Assembly: GCA_035610365.1 (NCBI GenBank)
Contig: CM069437.1
Location: 30,213,507 to 30,277,506 of the forward strand
Reading direction: 5' to 3'
Length of the DNA stretch: 64,000 bases
Origin: Aquatica leii
Lineage: Eukaryota; Arthropoda; Insecta; Coleoptera; Lampyridae
Shown here piece by piece: positions 12,641-24,093 of this stretch. The notes under the pieces were generated by a model that was given only the letters and a program-made list of their open reading frames with translations, had not been told where the DNA came from and did not search any database. How positions within the stretch are numbered: position 1 is the stretch's first letter; each line of letters starts with the position of its first letter. The translations under genes and the position numbers were made by a program.

Positions 12641-13688
12641 TTAATGCACCAGCTCTAATCGCTCTTCAAGAGTCACAATTGGAAGACTTGGAATTACAAC
12701 AATTTCTACAAAAAAACATCTTCTTTAAGCTACCTAAGATTCATTTTGCTAAACAAAACTGCGACATCTTCTGCAACACTTCAACAAACAATACCGTATG
12801 TATCAAAAGTATTACGGAAAAAAGTATTCGATACCATGCACAATCTAGCGCATCCTACTGCCTGAGTTACGCTTGAACTAGTAATTGAACGTTATATCTG
12901 GTCTGCTGTAAAAAAATGTAAAATGTGCTGTCGTCAATACTTCTAATGTCAAATGCTAAAGTTTCTTACCATGTATTTGCACTAATACGAAAATTCCAAC
13001 AGCCCAATGAACGTTTTTAACATGTGCATTTGGATATAGTAGGACCTCTATCTTATTCCGATAGTTATTCTTACATGTGGCCATGCATAACCCAATTTTC
13101 TAAATGACCCGAAACAATCCCTGTTAGAGATATAACTGCCGACACAATAGAAATTTCACGCTACACTGAATTGCTCGCTTTGGCGTTCCCCTCAAGATCA
13201 CAACTGACACAGGACGACAATTTGAATCCTAATTGTTTGCTAGCCCGCATTACATGAATGAATCACTTGAAAACCATAGCATGCCATCCACAGGCAAACA
13301 GATTGGTAAAAATATTTTACCGTCACATAAAACCAGCACTAAAATGTCACAATGACATTACCTGGGCGAGTGTTTTACCAATAAAACTTCTAGAAATACG
13401 TTCTTCCCTATAGCAAAATTTGGAAACTACATCAGGAAAATTGGTGTATGGCAAAACACACCGATTACCTGATGAATCGTCAAAATCACACAATGCTAAT
13501 GAATTTGCCAACAACGTATGTGTTTATTTGTAACTACGTTATCCGCAAACCACTTCAGCCTACTTACGATAGTCCCTTTCGTATGATATTTAGGAACCAA
13601 ATAGTATAGTACTAGTATACGTCAATGAAAAACATACAAAAATCACTATTAATCGCTTTAAACCAGCTTACCTAGTCATGTTCCAACT
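12641..13688 (+). pseudogene. integrase remnant (CsRn1-type)
   Basis: A zinc-binding region is suggested by LAHPTA and CKMCCRQ (about 12,845-12,945). The core follows with FQQPNERF, HLDIVGPLSYSDSYSY (first catalytic Asp, about 13,020-13,075), DITADTIE and ARFGVPLKITTDTGRQFES (second catalytic Asp, about 13,175-13,225). A degraded C-terminal part ends with KITINRFKPAYL (about 13,635-13,672), directly before the 3' LTR. That final motif is the usual end of pol in this clade and supports the LTR boundary. Several stops interrupt the frame. Confidence 0.75.
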
Positions 13689-13871
13689 TGTATAAAGTTG
13701 GCAGCAACTGCAACGAGAGAAAGGATAGAAAAGCAGCGGCGTCGACAAGACTACCATCTTTGGTTATCTGACCTTCAAAAGAGGAACTCAGCAATTTACA
13801 TTGTATATATTCATATAACTTCGTAGTTTAAATTTTAAAATAGCAAATAAACTAACCGAAAGAAATCTAGA
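13689..13871 (+). repeat. 3' LTR of the CsRn1-type element
   Basis: This is the partner of 8,624-8,795. It starts TGTATAAAGTTGGCAG about 17 bp after the last integrase codons. No convincing polypurine tract is left. Confidence 0.7.
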
Positions 13872-13969
13872 TATACACATATAACTTTGCATAGCCTATG
13901 GTGTCTGTAATTTCAAACGAAACAATGACGACAGGAATGTTTTCTTTAACGTTGATGTGTTAGATATCG

Positions 13970-14985
13970 CTATAAAAATCTAAGTAACAGAATTGTTGTG
14001 GTAATGCTTTCTATGATTTTTGTTGAAATGCATATACCAACGGTTTGTGAACCGTGTAAATTGTAAACCTTCGACTTTCTTTACTGCAAAATCGATTGAT
14101 TGCCATAACCGTTAGGAACTTTGGTAAAACGCAGCACCAACTGCAACATTGGGAAAATTGCCAAATAAGATTTTATGAATGTTGTGAGGTGGATGCACAA
14201 ATTACATTGCTGTTGTCAATGACTTTTTAGCGCCTTCAAATGCACGTTCTGTTTTTGCAGTTCAAGAAATCGTCTGATTGGCTGAATCTTTTAAGCCGGA
14301 AAGCTGAATGTTGAGTGGAGCTTGTACGGTAATCGCGTCTTTTATTAATTTTTTGTAATAATTTAACAATAATTCAGTGTGGCTAACTATGTTGCTTAGC
14401 AGATTGCTTCGACTCGGATGTATGAAAGTCGACAAGCTTATGCAGAAACTGTGTATCTTAGCAAGTTCATTTGATGTTGACCTAAGATGCACCATGATGA
14501 GTTAATGCCTACTACACTCTGAAGTTAGTGGAAGATCCAGCGTTTTGCGTATTGTTCCAATCCCAATATTGTCTATGTACGCGTACACAAAGTTCAACCC
14601 TATCAAGAAGTAGTCTATAAAACACTGGAAAGTTTGTGCAGCATTACAAAGATCAAAACTTAAATGCACCACTTTATTGTGCAAATACACTAATGTCGGC
14701 ACCTATGTAAATTAAAAATTGTTTTTTAAATGTAGCCTTGTCTACAAAGAGACAGTATACAGTCATTAATCGCCTCTATGCACATCGGCTGTCTTCGTTT
14801 CCTAGAACATGTTCAAAATTACACGGTCGCGTGTATTTTGTGACGTTTGCATCAAATTGTCGGTGATAATAACACTCACCCGGATAATTTGGATTCATCT
14901 GTGGTTTAGTCGGTTGTTGGGCTGACATCGTTAGAGTTTCAATTTGGCATTGCAATTTTATACGTTAGTTTTCGTGTAACAAAAA
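13970..14985 (-). mobile_element. internally deleted CsRn1-type Ty3/gypsy fragment
   Basis: Read on the minus strand from 14,985 downward, a Gag tail comes first with CYYHRQF and CNFEHVLGN, giving a Cys-His-x-Cys pattern close to the CsRn1 Gag motif. The protease start FLIYIGADISV (about 14,725-14,690) follows, with Asp-Thr-Gly altered. The sequence then passes directly into the RT block FDLCNAAQTFQCFIDYFL and VYAYIDNIGI, where the catalytic YIDD reads YIDN. RNase H follows with AFEGAKKSL, VAVGA and a tether-like QQFCYLDFYSDI stretch. The RT fingers and part of the palm are therefore deleted. No LTR is attached. It lies in opposite orientation to the full-length element 100 bp away and abuts a family D repeat at 14,979. 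Confidence 0.7.
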
Positions 14986-15690
14986 AAGATAACCGACGGC
15001 TAACACAGTTGTTCCCAGAGATAGGGTCGCAGGCTTTGTGATGATCGATTATAAACTAAATCTAAAAAGGCGCTAAAACGAAAAAAACTAAATTAGGGAG
15101 ACACCGTTTAAATCTACCCGCAGCTGAAAAATAACAAATAACAAGACAGAAGTGATAACACAGAATACATATTTATTTTATCACAGACAGTAGTTAAAGA
15201 AGCCGAAAAAGGTATAATTATATAATTTTTTCAACACTAGTACATAGGTTGATATCACAGGCCAAGTATAAATTACGCCCTCGACTGGTCAACACGTCGT
15301 ACTTGCTGTACCTAGTCGGTCTAACTTTAACACTTAAAGAAGGAGTGATTTTATATTCTTAAATTAAATTAGAAAAGTACCAAAACGGAAGGTCCATAGA
15401 ATCAAAGCGATCCAGATAATAATATGAAACAACAAAAATATTTTAACATTAATTGTGATTAGAACCTAGTATGTACGTATGGTCGACTGACCACCGAACT
15501 ATTAAGAATTAAAGTAAAAATGTAATACTTGCAATTATGTTTTATCGAGTAGGGAATTAGCTAAGTCCGTACCAGTATTACCTAAAACTCAATTAAAATC
15601 TAACACAAAAAAACGTACATACGGCGTTATCACAAGTAAATCATGTTTTTAATTCATACGATCACTGAAAATAAGCATATGCGAAGAGCT
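14979..15690 (+). repeat. dispersed repeat family D, forward copy 3 (partial)
   Basis: It begins TGTAACAAAAAAAGATAACC and runs through GACGGCTAACACAGTTG, GGCTTTGTGATG, AAAAGGCGCTAAAACG, a TATTTATTTTATCACAGACAG block, CTCGACTGGTCAACACGTCG and CGACTGACCACCG to GTACATACGGCGTTATCACAAG. This is the same block order as 2,618-3,850, but the distal third is missing. Its first 60 bp align with the sequence on both sides of the mag-like LTR element at 30,251-34,933, making it a useful unoccupied relative of that insertion site. Confidence 0.65.
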
Positions 15691-15782
15691 TCTTTTTAAT
15701 TAACTTTGCAACTTGGGTAATTATTTCTGTCAATATGATTGTGTTCACAAAATTCAACCGTATATTTACCTGGAATTGCGTA

Positions 15783-15857
15783 AAATAACTTGATGATGAA
15801 AGCCTTGTTGAGCGTAAGGTGTTTATGCTGAACAAGGCTTTCATCATCAAGTTATTT
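15783..15857. repeat. perfect 27-bp inverted repeat (hairpin)
   Basis: Arms 15,783-15,809 and 15,831-15,857 are exact reverse complements over 27 bp, separated by 21 nt. A transcript of either strand would fold into one uninterrupted stem. The size suits a precursor microRNA, but the perfect pairing is also what a recent foldback duplication would leave. No promoter or flanking structure decides between these. Confidence 0.9.
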
Positions 15858-15899
15858 GTCTGTGGTCTGTGTTGCACAAACGTTACCGAAAGAAATGAA

Positions 15900-18800
15900 T
15901 TCGTGCTTTTAAAATTTGACAGTCAACCACAAAAAGTGGGCGCGCCGAAGATAAATTTTATACTAGAAAATTTTTAATATACCACATTTTTAACTTTTGA
16001 ACATGCGATTCTTTTGAAGAAATCCGTTGGTGGCCACAGGTAGGTTGCGGAAGTTGATGTGTAACAGCAGTAACGTTTAACACTGTGTTGTGTAAATTGA
16101 CCTTCGCCATTTTGTCCGCAATAACGGCCAGTTTCTTATATCTTCCGTTATCCGTCCTTTACATAGCGTTGAAATTACGATCGCAAAGTTCTACACTCTT
16201 CAGTAGCTTTTTCAAGCGGCGATCTTCCGAGTCAAAGAAACGTTTGGTAAAACGTTTTAGTTTCTCATACTTTTTTCCCCGGATGTTTTGCTATTAAGTC
16301 GGAAACTTGTTTAAGATGTTAAATTGATAGTGGCTACTACAGCGACATATTTATTTAATTCGCTTGTTATTTTTTCATTATAATATTGAGCTGCCACTTG
16401 AGTGAACTAAAGTACCGGAGTTGGTTGCCAAAATGATGGTAGCTTTACTTGGGCTAAACCGGATATTTATGGTTTAAATGCTTGAGCTTCCATTGTGTTT
16501 TCAACGCAATAATTTCAAATGACGTGCGAGCTAATGAGGCAACCATTAACTTCCTTTCTTCCGTGCCTTATGTTCCCGTTAGCGTTACGGCAAGCGCGTT
16601 TATGTATATATACTCGCTGCCAACCGTTGTAAAGGAAAAGGTTTGTTTACCCACTGTTGCCAGACTAATATTCAAAAATATCACTATTCGCTACTTTGGC
16701 GCAGTTTCAAAATCTCAACTTAATTTTTAGTTTTTCTACTTTCACAAAGGTTAAAAATTTGTGCTTAAAAAGTAAACGGCAAAATGTGACAGTCAATGTC
16801 AGTTTGAACATAGTTGTGCGCATGTCTATGGATCAGAATCATTTTTATTAACCTCACTTTATTGAAATCAAAATTAAATAAATATAGTGTGTAAAATTAC
16901 ATTAAAATAATTCATGTTTACTTGAGTTAATAAATAATAATAATATACGAATATTTTACCACAATTTGCTGTGTGGCGTTAAGTGTGAGGTTTTTGCTAA
17001 ATTAAACATAAAAACAAAGTATTTGTTAAAATTTATTTACATAAAGTTTATGTTGTTAGATAAATATTTAAAAAAGTGTAAAATTTACATAGAAGCAATA
17101 AAATTAAGTGTAAAAAAACACTACGCAGTAACAAAAATTAAATTTTATATGTTTATGAAAATCATTATAATTTTTTTTTATTTTAAAGAACGAGCAATTT
17201 AAATTATATACTATACACATATGCACGTATATATTTGTTTTCTCAGAACCGTTAACAGTTATAATCAAATTTGTTTTATTTATATTTTAATTTACGTGGT
17301 ATTAATTTGTTTGTTAATTACTACGTTTGATGTTTTGCAAACAATTTTTTTACACAAAGCTTGTTTTACATTTTTCAGAATTTGAATTAATTATATAAAA
17401 AATACTATTAGTATTCTACACACGCTGTTTAAAATATGTAACAGTTTTTTCTTTCGCAAACACAAATGAATGAATAAAACATATCAAACGCACTAATGCA
17501 TATTCTAGTATACATTTAAAATGTTTGCTGAAAAAATAAACAAAACCGCAAACGATCGTTACGTTTAAACGAAGTTACATTTGCACTAGTTCAACGTTAG
17601 TTTAAAGCTAAAAATTGCAGAGGTGTTACCACTTGTAAATTCGTTTAAATTCAATGTTGACATTGCTGAAAAGTTTTTAACACGTTACTAGACAGTTTTT
17701 TTCCTATTCTTTTTGTTGCACAATAAGTGCGTTATTTTTTTTATTTAGTAGTGTGTACAAAGTTGTAATTTATGTGTTATGTACTTTTTGTGTATAGTAT
17801 GGGGCGTCCTTACAGTAGATTTGTGTATGTTTTTAGGTTAAAGTGCAAATATACGTAAATGTAGTTATATGTATACAATGTAACTCTTTTGTGTACTGTA
17901 CTAACGTATATTTTAACACAAGTAAATAAACAGTCTTAATACATAATTATTTATTTGTTTTAGCATAACAGTATTAATTATGCTATGCAAAGCTTTATTT
18001 TAATAAAATGCTTCTCGTCTGCATTAACATATTACATTTACAACATTGTTTCCAAATACTGTTTTTTGTAAGTTTTAACGTAAATTTTTAACATATTTAT
18101 TTGTTTTTAAAAGTTTTTGTATAATTTTCGGAATTATCCCCAAAAAACAAAATTACTTAACAGTTCCTAAAAAAATCAAAGCTTAATATTTTTATAGATT
18201 TTAATTTTTAAAGATAATAAAAAATGTATAATTTTTGTTATTAAATTAAATGTTGTTGTTTGTTTAAGTTAAATAAAACGAACACACCAATACATAGAAT
18301 ACCAAAAACACAAACACAAAGAATCTCTGCTACAAAGATCCGCACTGCATTACATGCTCCGATAACCGGGTTACTGCAAATTACCTTAGAAAAGTGAAAA
18401 ACAAAGACGTTAACCGCGGTAACTCAGCATCATCTAGTACAGTACATAAAAATCTAAAACAATAAGCATATCCTATACTCAATTAAAAAACTGTTGCTAT
18501 GTTTGTACAGAAATTTCTTATATGTACTGTTGTATACGTGGGTGTGCATAGGCAACCAAACTTACTTTTCATTACGCACTCTTTGCGCATGACAGTGTTA
18601 TATTCATTTTGCCCTTAAAATCTCAGGGGATGAAAGGAGAAACTATTGAGCTCTCTAATGTATTAGTTTGTGTAAGCTGCATTTACAATGACACAACAAA
18701 TTTTCAATTACATAAAATATTTCAGTTGTTTCTAAGTGATGTAGTGTAGCGTGTAAATATATTTTGTAAATACGTTCGCGCCTGAATTTTATTTACATAT

Positions 18801-18900
18801 TGTACACAAGAAAATGTAAACTTGAACCAGCTCCGCCATTGCATTTTTTCTAAATGCAACCATTAACTTTACAACAATGTTAATTTTTTTTTTGGATATA
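15900..18900. other. unassigned DNA
   Basis: No gene is supported. Two short + strand frames (16,085-16,297 and 16,482-16,730) sit in a slightly GC-richer patch but match no family I recognise and are flanked by nothing gene-like. From 16,750 to 18,700 the sequence is very AT-rich with no structure I could define. Confidence 0.45.
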
Positions 18901-18901
18901 G

Positions 18902-20421
18902 TGTTACAAGCTTGATGTCTTACGAACCTTGCACGGCCAACTCACACAGTCGGAGATAGGGGAGGTTCACAGGAAGTATGCTTAAGGGCGCCAGATCTGA
19001 TCCAAGATAACACTTCTGCCTCGATCACGACAGACGGTCCAAACTTGTAACTAAATTTGAGGTTCGTAATCCTTATTACTCTGATGTTCGAGTAAACAAA
19101 ATTAGTTAATAGGTAACGAGAATTACAGGAGAAAGAAAAAAATAACAAGAAAGATTAACAAATATAACCACTTTAATGTGTTAACGTAGAATATTAACAA
19201 GAGCATATAAAATTTCTCTACTCATCCATGCTCTAATGGTTTCTAAGTATAATTAATACATATAACAACTTTAATTTAGTAGCGTAGCAAATTGACAGAT
19301 TAAATTCTCAATCCATAAACACTAGAAGAACTGACAGTTATCGTTAACAAGTGTAGAAGACTTTGATGTCGCAACACATAAGATTTCCAAGATTATATCG
19401 AAGTTTCAGTGCATGAATGTCTGCAGTATCGGCAACACACAATACACATTTGAGTTAGGTCGAAACGAACAGCACAGAAAATCTCGTAGTAAATATGTTT
19501 TTCACACACAGCATGCGATACAGTTAAATGAATGATTAAAGTTACCTTATTGGTACATAAGCAATAAACGTAATTACGGTCATTAATATTAATAAAGATT
19601 CTGTGAGTAACTTTCGTGACAACGATATAAAGGAATTAAGTAAATAAACTCACTCGAATTCCAGTGTCCACTTCCGCAAAGAAAACGTTTTCCCTGCCAG
19701 CGGCCTGTAATAAATCTTTAAAAGCAAATCGTGTCACACACTAACTCACGAAGAATAGGAAGCTACAAAATTAGTATTAATAAATCATGAAATATTATAT
19801 AAAAACCCGTTGTATCGAATACTGTAGGCAGCAATTTAGAACAGGTGGCTGATAACCCAATCGACTTCTATTCCCAAGTCAACATCTACGACGCATTGTT
19901 CGACGGGACCTCGAGGTTATTTAAGTAGCAGGCCCTCACAACAGCTTATATGCTCGGTAGCGGTATTTATTAATCGTACTTATGCATCCTTATTACTGCT
20001 TGAAACACACAATGGGCTGGAAACGTGGTGGAAACCGGCCCGTGCCAAAAGAATCGTAATAAATTTGCAATCGCCTTATAAATTTGTGTTCATTACACGT
20101 AATGTTCTTAAAAATTGAAGAATCAATTCGAAATCCTCGGCACCAGCCCGTTACTGTAGTTGACAGCTTCAAGATTTTGTCGTAAAATGACAGTCACGAG
20201 AAAAGATCGGTAGAGGGCGTCGAAACCGGAATCTAATTTTAATTCATATACAGAGTCTTCCGTAATGCAAATTTCGTACGTAACAATAGATTGCATACTG
20301 TATGAATTTTGTCCCAAAACGCTCCTTGTTACCATAAGAATTTTTTTTGACATCTGGATGTTAATTAATAAAAAAATGCATTTCCGCTCGTTGTAAAGAG
20401 ATTGTACATGAAACCCAACGT
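18902..20421 (+). repeat. long LTR-like unit, copy 1
   Basis: It starts TGTTACAAGC and contains the ordered signature TTACGAACCT, GCACGGCCAACTC, CAGTCGGAGA, TTAAGGGCGCCAGATCTGATCC, CACTTCTGCCTC and AACTTGTAACTA within the first 160 bp. The same order opens the unit at 22,203. Later matches include GGCGTCGAAACCGGAATCTAATTTTA near 20,215. It is followed at 20,414 by CCCAACGT, a relic of a primer-binding site like that at 23,607. The length, about 1.5 kb, and the TG start suit a solo or truncated LTR. A frame at 20,123-20,443 on minus is inside it and is not considered a gene. Confidence 0.55.
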
Positions 20422-20439
20422 TCGCGTTCAGTAAGACTT

Positions 20440-22200
20440 TCATTTTTTAATTATTTGCCTTCACCCACGTTATTATTGGGTTTCTCTGTGCTAACAATTA
20501 ACTTCTATTTTTGCGACATAACTTGATTTTCTCGTAATTATCATAGCGACTTGAGTCCGCTACGTGTCTAGCCTTTTTATAAATTGTGTGTTTATTAAGT
20601 ATATCGAGTCGATAATTTGGTTACTTACACCAATTGCCAGGCGTACTTTGAGGTCAAGTCAAAGTATTTGGGTGATGAACGATTAACTTGAAGACACACC
20701 TGCGATGTTATGAGTGACAGTCATTTGAAAACTTGACGCATTCGGAGTCATAAAGTTCATTGATTAAGTCACAGCAAATTATTTGTGATATCAATTTATA
20801 TCTGATTTTTTTTCTTTTACGTTTAGCAATTATAAAGGAGGATTTAAGTATGCTAATAGTTATTAGCATGACTGGCCAATTGTGAGTACAATTTCTTCAT
20901 TCAATACCTACGACTTAGATACAAGTGTTATCACGACTAAAACATGTAGATTTGTTTGTGTCATTAAGGATTAAATTTATCACAAGTGCGTTCTGCTTCT
21001 GATTGCAAAAATCACTGGATATTAAGCTTACTTTCGGATTGTAATACGATAATTAGATGTACGAAGTCCTGGCCAATTTAAGGAGATTGAACGCTATTCT
21101 TATCTGTGATATTTATTAACGAGCACTCAATCACTCGTATTTGTGTAGTCCTACATAGTTTTATTTTAACTTTTTTTCTCTTTTTGTTTAAACAAATGTA
21201 TTTGCTGTTATACTTGTGTTTTAACATTTGGTTAACCTTCATTATTTAAGAGATATAAATAGAATTTGTAATTCATATTTATTTGTTATAGCGCTTTTTT
21301 ATTTATCTTAATTAGCACACCGAGGACCATTACATCAAAAACAAGAACAGTTTAGACGAAAATCTTATACTCTCAGATGAGGAGTGATGTATTAGAAATA
21401 AAAAATAAATAAATTATTTATAAAATAAATTTACACTGTTAAATATCACGTAAAAACTTAACTGTAATAAGCTACAGCAACTCTTGCCACCTATACAGCA
21501 TCAAAACAACAGATAGGAGAAAAATGACACCGAAAAAATAATTCATTTTAATGCATTTAGTAAAGACGTTTCAACTATTCTCCTTTTTGTTCACCACTGA
21601 AGAAAAAAATACAGAACTACTTAAATGCACGGTTCTTACTATCACCGTTTACTAAAAAATTGTAAATACTAAAATCACTTATTTAATTTAAATAATTAAA
21701 TATTTTATATGTAGATAAAAACTTTATAGAATTATACTAGTAATACTGCATTTTAGAAATAAGTTAATTTTTTATTCAAGCTTTAAAAATAAAATATTAT
21801 AATTCAATTGTTATTGTATTCATTATTTAAACAATGTTAAGTGACAAATAAAAATTCAATTGTAATTTGAATGATTTTGAGTTGCAAATAAAAATTTTTA
21901 TTTTTTATTAAAATGTTATCTAACGAATAAAAGCTTAATTGTTAAGTTTTTTTTGTTTCTATCCCAATAGGAAGAACGTTTTTTATCTACTATGGCTGGT
22001 AGATCTTTTTTTTTAATTTGGTAACGTTTCGCAAGCTAACCTGTCTCACGTGGAGCAATTGTTAACACCGATAATAAAGAGGAAAGAGTCAAAAAAGACA
22101 TTCGTGGGATCGGTGCTATACTGATTAGCTCTTAAAACTTTTATTTTATGTTTACAGCTATGTTGTATTGATTTTTTGATTTAAATACAATTTTAAACAG
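20440..22200. other. unassigned DNA between two LTR-like units
   Basis: No gag or pol motif is visible, so this is not the body of an autonomous LTR element. A small palindrome of 9-bp arms around ATGCTAATA lies near 20,850. Confidence 0.45.
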
Positions 22201-22202
22201 TG

Positions 22203-23606
22203 TGTTACAAGTTTTAGCTGGTTACGAACCTGCACGGCCAACTCTCAACAGTCGGAGAGGGGGTAGGTCTTCTAGAAATATATATATATAAGATAATTAA
22301 GGGCGCCAGAGCCTGTCCAAAGTAAGTTTCTGCCTGCTCACAGCAGAAATGGTAATAAACTTGTAACTATGATGTTAAGTTCGTAACTGCTGAAAGAAAC
22401 GAATAAAAGAGAAAAACTAAATCGTTAATAACAATGGTGCTTTAATTACTCTATCACGATAAATATAATAAGAATTAAATAGTCAAATCTGAGTAGGTAC
22501 TAGCGAGAATATACAAAATCGAATCACCGTAAGATAGGCAACTTACATGACATTAGTGAAGGACATGAATACGAATCGTTCGCAGTAAATATCATTTACA
22601 TAACTAGAAATATGGTAGTAACGACAATAAGGCAAAATAATTATTATAGCATTAACATTAAATTATCACAATAAATAAGTATAAACAGCATACGTAGTAT
22701 AAGCAAATTTACTAACTAATGATATTACCATACGATAATCAGTACGAAGTTATGATGATTGTAAGTTTCGTGAGAAACCTCGTTGACGACGAAAGAAAAT
22801 TTATAAAAAAACTTACCACCAATACAGGTGTTCCTTTTATGCGGAGGAAGCGCTCCCTTCGACACGTGCCCTGTAATTAATTTTAATTGCAAATCGTGTC
22901 AACCTAATAGCTCACGAAATCGAAATCTACAAAGTCATTACGTAAATTGTAAAATGTACACAAAACACAAACCGAACGTCGGATGCTGTTATACTAATGT
23001 TACGCCTCTGGTGGTATTAAGTAATTGCCTTCGAATAGAATTTAATCGGACCCAGTAATTAAGATCTTCCGAACAATGTGGCAGTCATCCAGGTGAATAT
23101 ATGGCCTCCACATAGAATTAAATCGTCTACAGTAATTAAGATCTTCTGCTTTCGCTTATAATTTCCCCCTTGAGGATTTTATGTAACGATACAAATATCC
23201 CTAGTCATGAAGGTGGCACATGGTGCTAACCAAAAGACATAGAAATTACGTTTAATTAAAGAAAGACTAAAATCACTTACTCTGCGGATATGAAATCAAT
23301 TATTTAAGAGAAACTACTAATTTCCATCGTGTCCCAGCACGTGGATGATTCTTGAAAACGATATTCGATTCACGCAGACATAGAAACTAACAAGTACGAT
23401 GTTAAAGTGAAAGTGCCGGACTGTCACCGGATGCCGTCTGTCAAATCAAAGTGACCAACGAACCCGATAGATGGCGTCAACACCTGAATCTAATTTTACG
23501 TCGAAAACACATAGGCGTACCTAATGACGATTTCAACCGTAACAGCAAAGGCGTACGTAATGAAAATTAACGTAACAAGTGTACAAACAATCCCAACTAA
23601 AACAAT
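22203..23606 (+). repeat. long LTR-like unit, copy 2
   Basis: It starts TGTTACAAGTTTTAGC and carries the same opening signature as 18,902: GTTACGAACCTGCACGGC, AACAGTCGGAGAG, a short TA run near 22,282, TTAAGGGCGCCAGAGCC, TCTGCCTGCTCAC and AACTTGTAACTA. Near the end it has GATGGCGTCAACACCTGAA and TCTAATTTTACG, matching copy 1. It stops right before a primer-binding-site-like sequence. About 1.4 kb long. No open frame of note: the 76-codon + frame at 22,828 is not conserved in the sister copy. Confidence 0.6.
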
Positions 23607-23624
23607 TAGCGCCCAACGTAGGGC
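23607..23624 (+). other. tRNA-Lys-type primer-binding-site-like sequence
   Basis: TAGCGCCCAACGTAGGGC closely resembles TGGCGCCCAACGTGGGGC, the kind of site complementary to a lysine tRNA 3' end. It lies immediately downstream of the LTR-like unit, which fixes that unit as a left LTR of a + strand element whose body is lost after this point. Confidence 0.6.
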
Positions 23625-23639
23625 AAGTTCTTATTACGT

Positions 23640-24093
23640 AATAAACTAAAACCTCGCTCTGTAAAGCTTGATGGTGCGTTTACTTTTGCAGTTACGAGAT
23701 GTAAATTTATTAAGCTCAGATAATCATGTCATGCACGGCTTGACAAATTAAAAGACTCCAGCGTTAAGATTTTTATAGATACGATAATTATTTATAAAGA
23801 CTAAAAATTAATTAAATGCAAGTCTTCTACGTGGTTTGCCATATAAAAGAGCAAATTGCAGTTTTTTTTGGCAAGGCGTTAAATGTAAAGTCTGAGCTTG
23901 ACAAAGTGCATTGAAGATTTTGCGTTTTACGTACTATGTAAATTTATGTCAAGTTTTGTGACAACGTTACATCTACATTTTAGGTATGATCAAGCTTGTC
24001 TTCAAGAAATAGAAAAAGACAAAACAACTTTTGTCAATCGATTTGAGTGTTTTGTCTTAAAAAAATAAGCTATCTACGTTATTAAGGTTAATA
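23640..24093. other. unassigned DNA
   Basis: Nothing recognisable. It may include remnants of the body of the LTR element to its left. Confidence 0.4.

Larger units (their letters stand above)
8624..13871 (+). mobile_element. CsRn1-type Ty3/gypsy LTR retrotransposon, degenerate
   Basis: This is an old, complete-length element of about 5.2 kb. Related terminal repeats lie at 8,624-8,795 and 13,689-13,871. Both contain AGTTGGCAGCAACTGCAA near the start, an AGC(G/A)(A/G)CGTCG block, CAATTTACATT and a TAACC(A/G)AAAG end. Between them lie a gag remnant, a protease, RT, RNase H and an integrase in the Ty3/gypsy order. The RT pattern WRPCGDYRQL...RTVPDQ and a Cys-Lys-Pro-Pro-Cys motif just before the protease fit the CsRn1/Kabuki clade, whose Gag has an unusual Cys-His-Cys-Cys motif. 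Many stops and frameshifts, and divergent LTRs, show it is dead and ancient. The gag part appears disturbed by other sequence. Confidence 0.8.

Noticed and set aside
16085..16730. Two + frames of 70 and 82 codons as a small gene
   Set aside because: No recognisable domain, no splice context, and lengths expected by chance.
18902..23606. The two long LTR-like units as the 5' and 3' LTR of one element
   Set aside because: Both are followed by primer-binding-site-like sequence, and no gag-pol lies between them.
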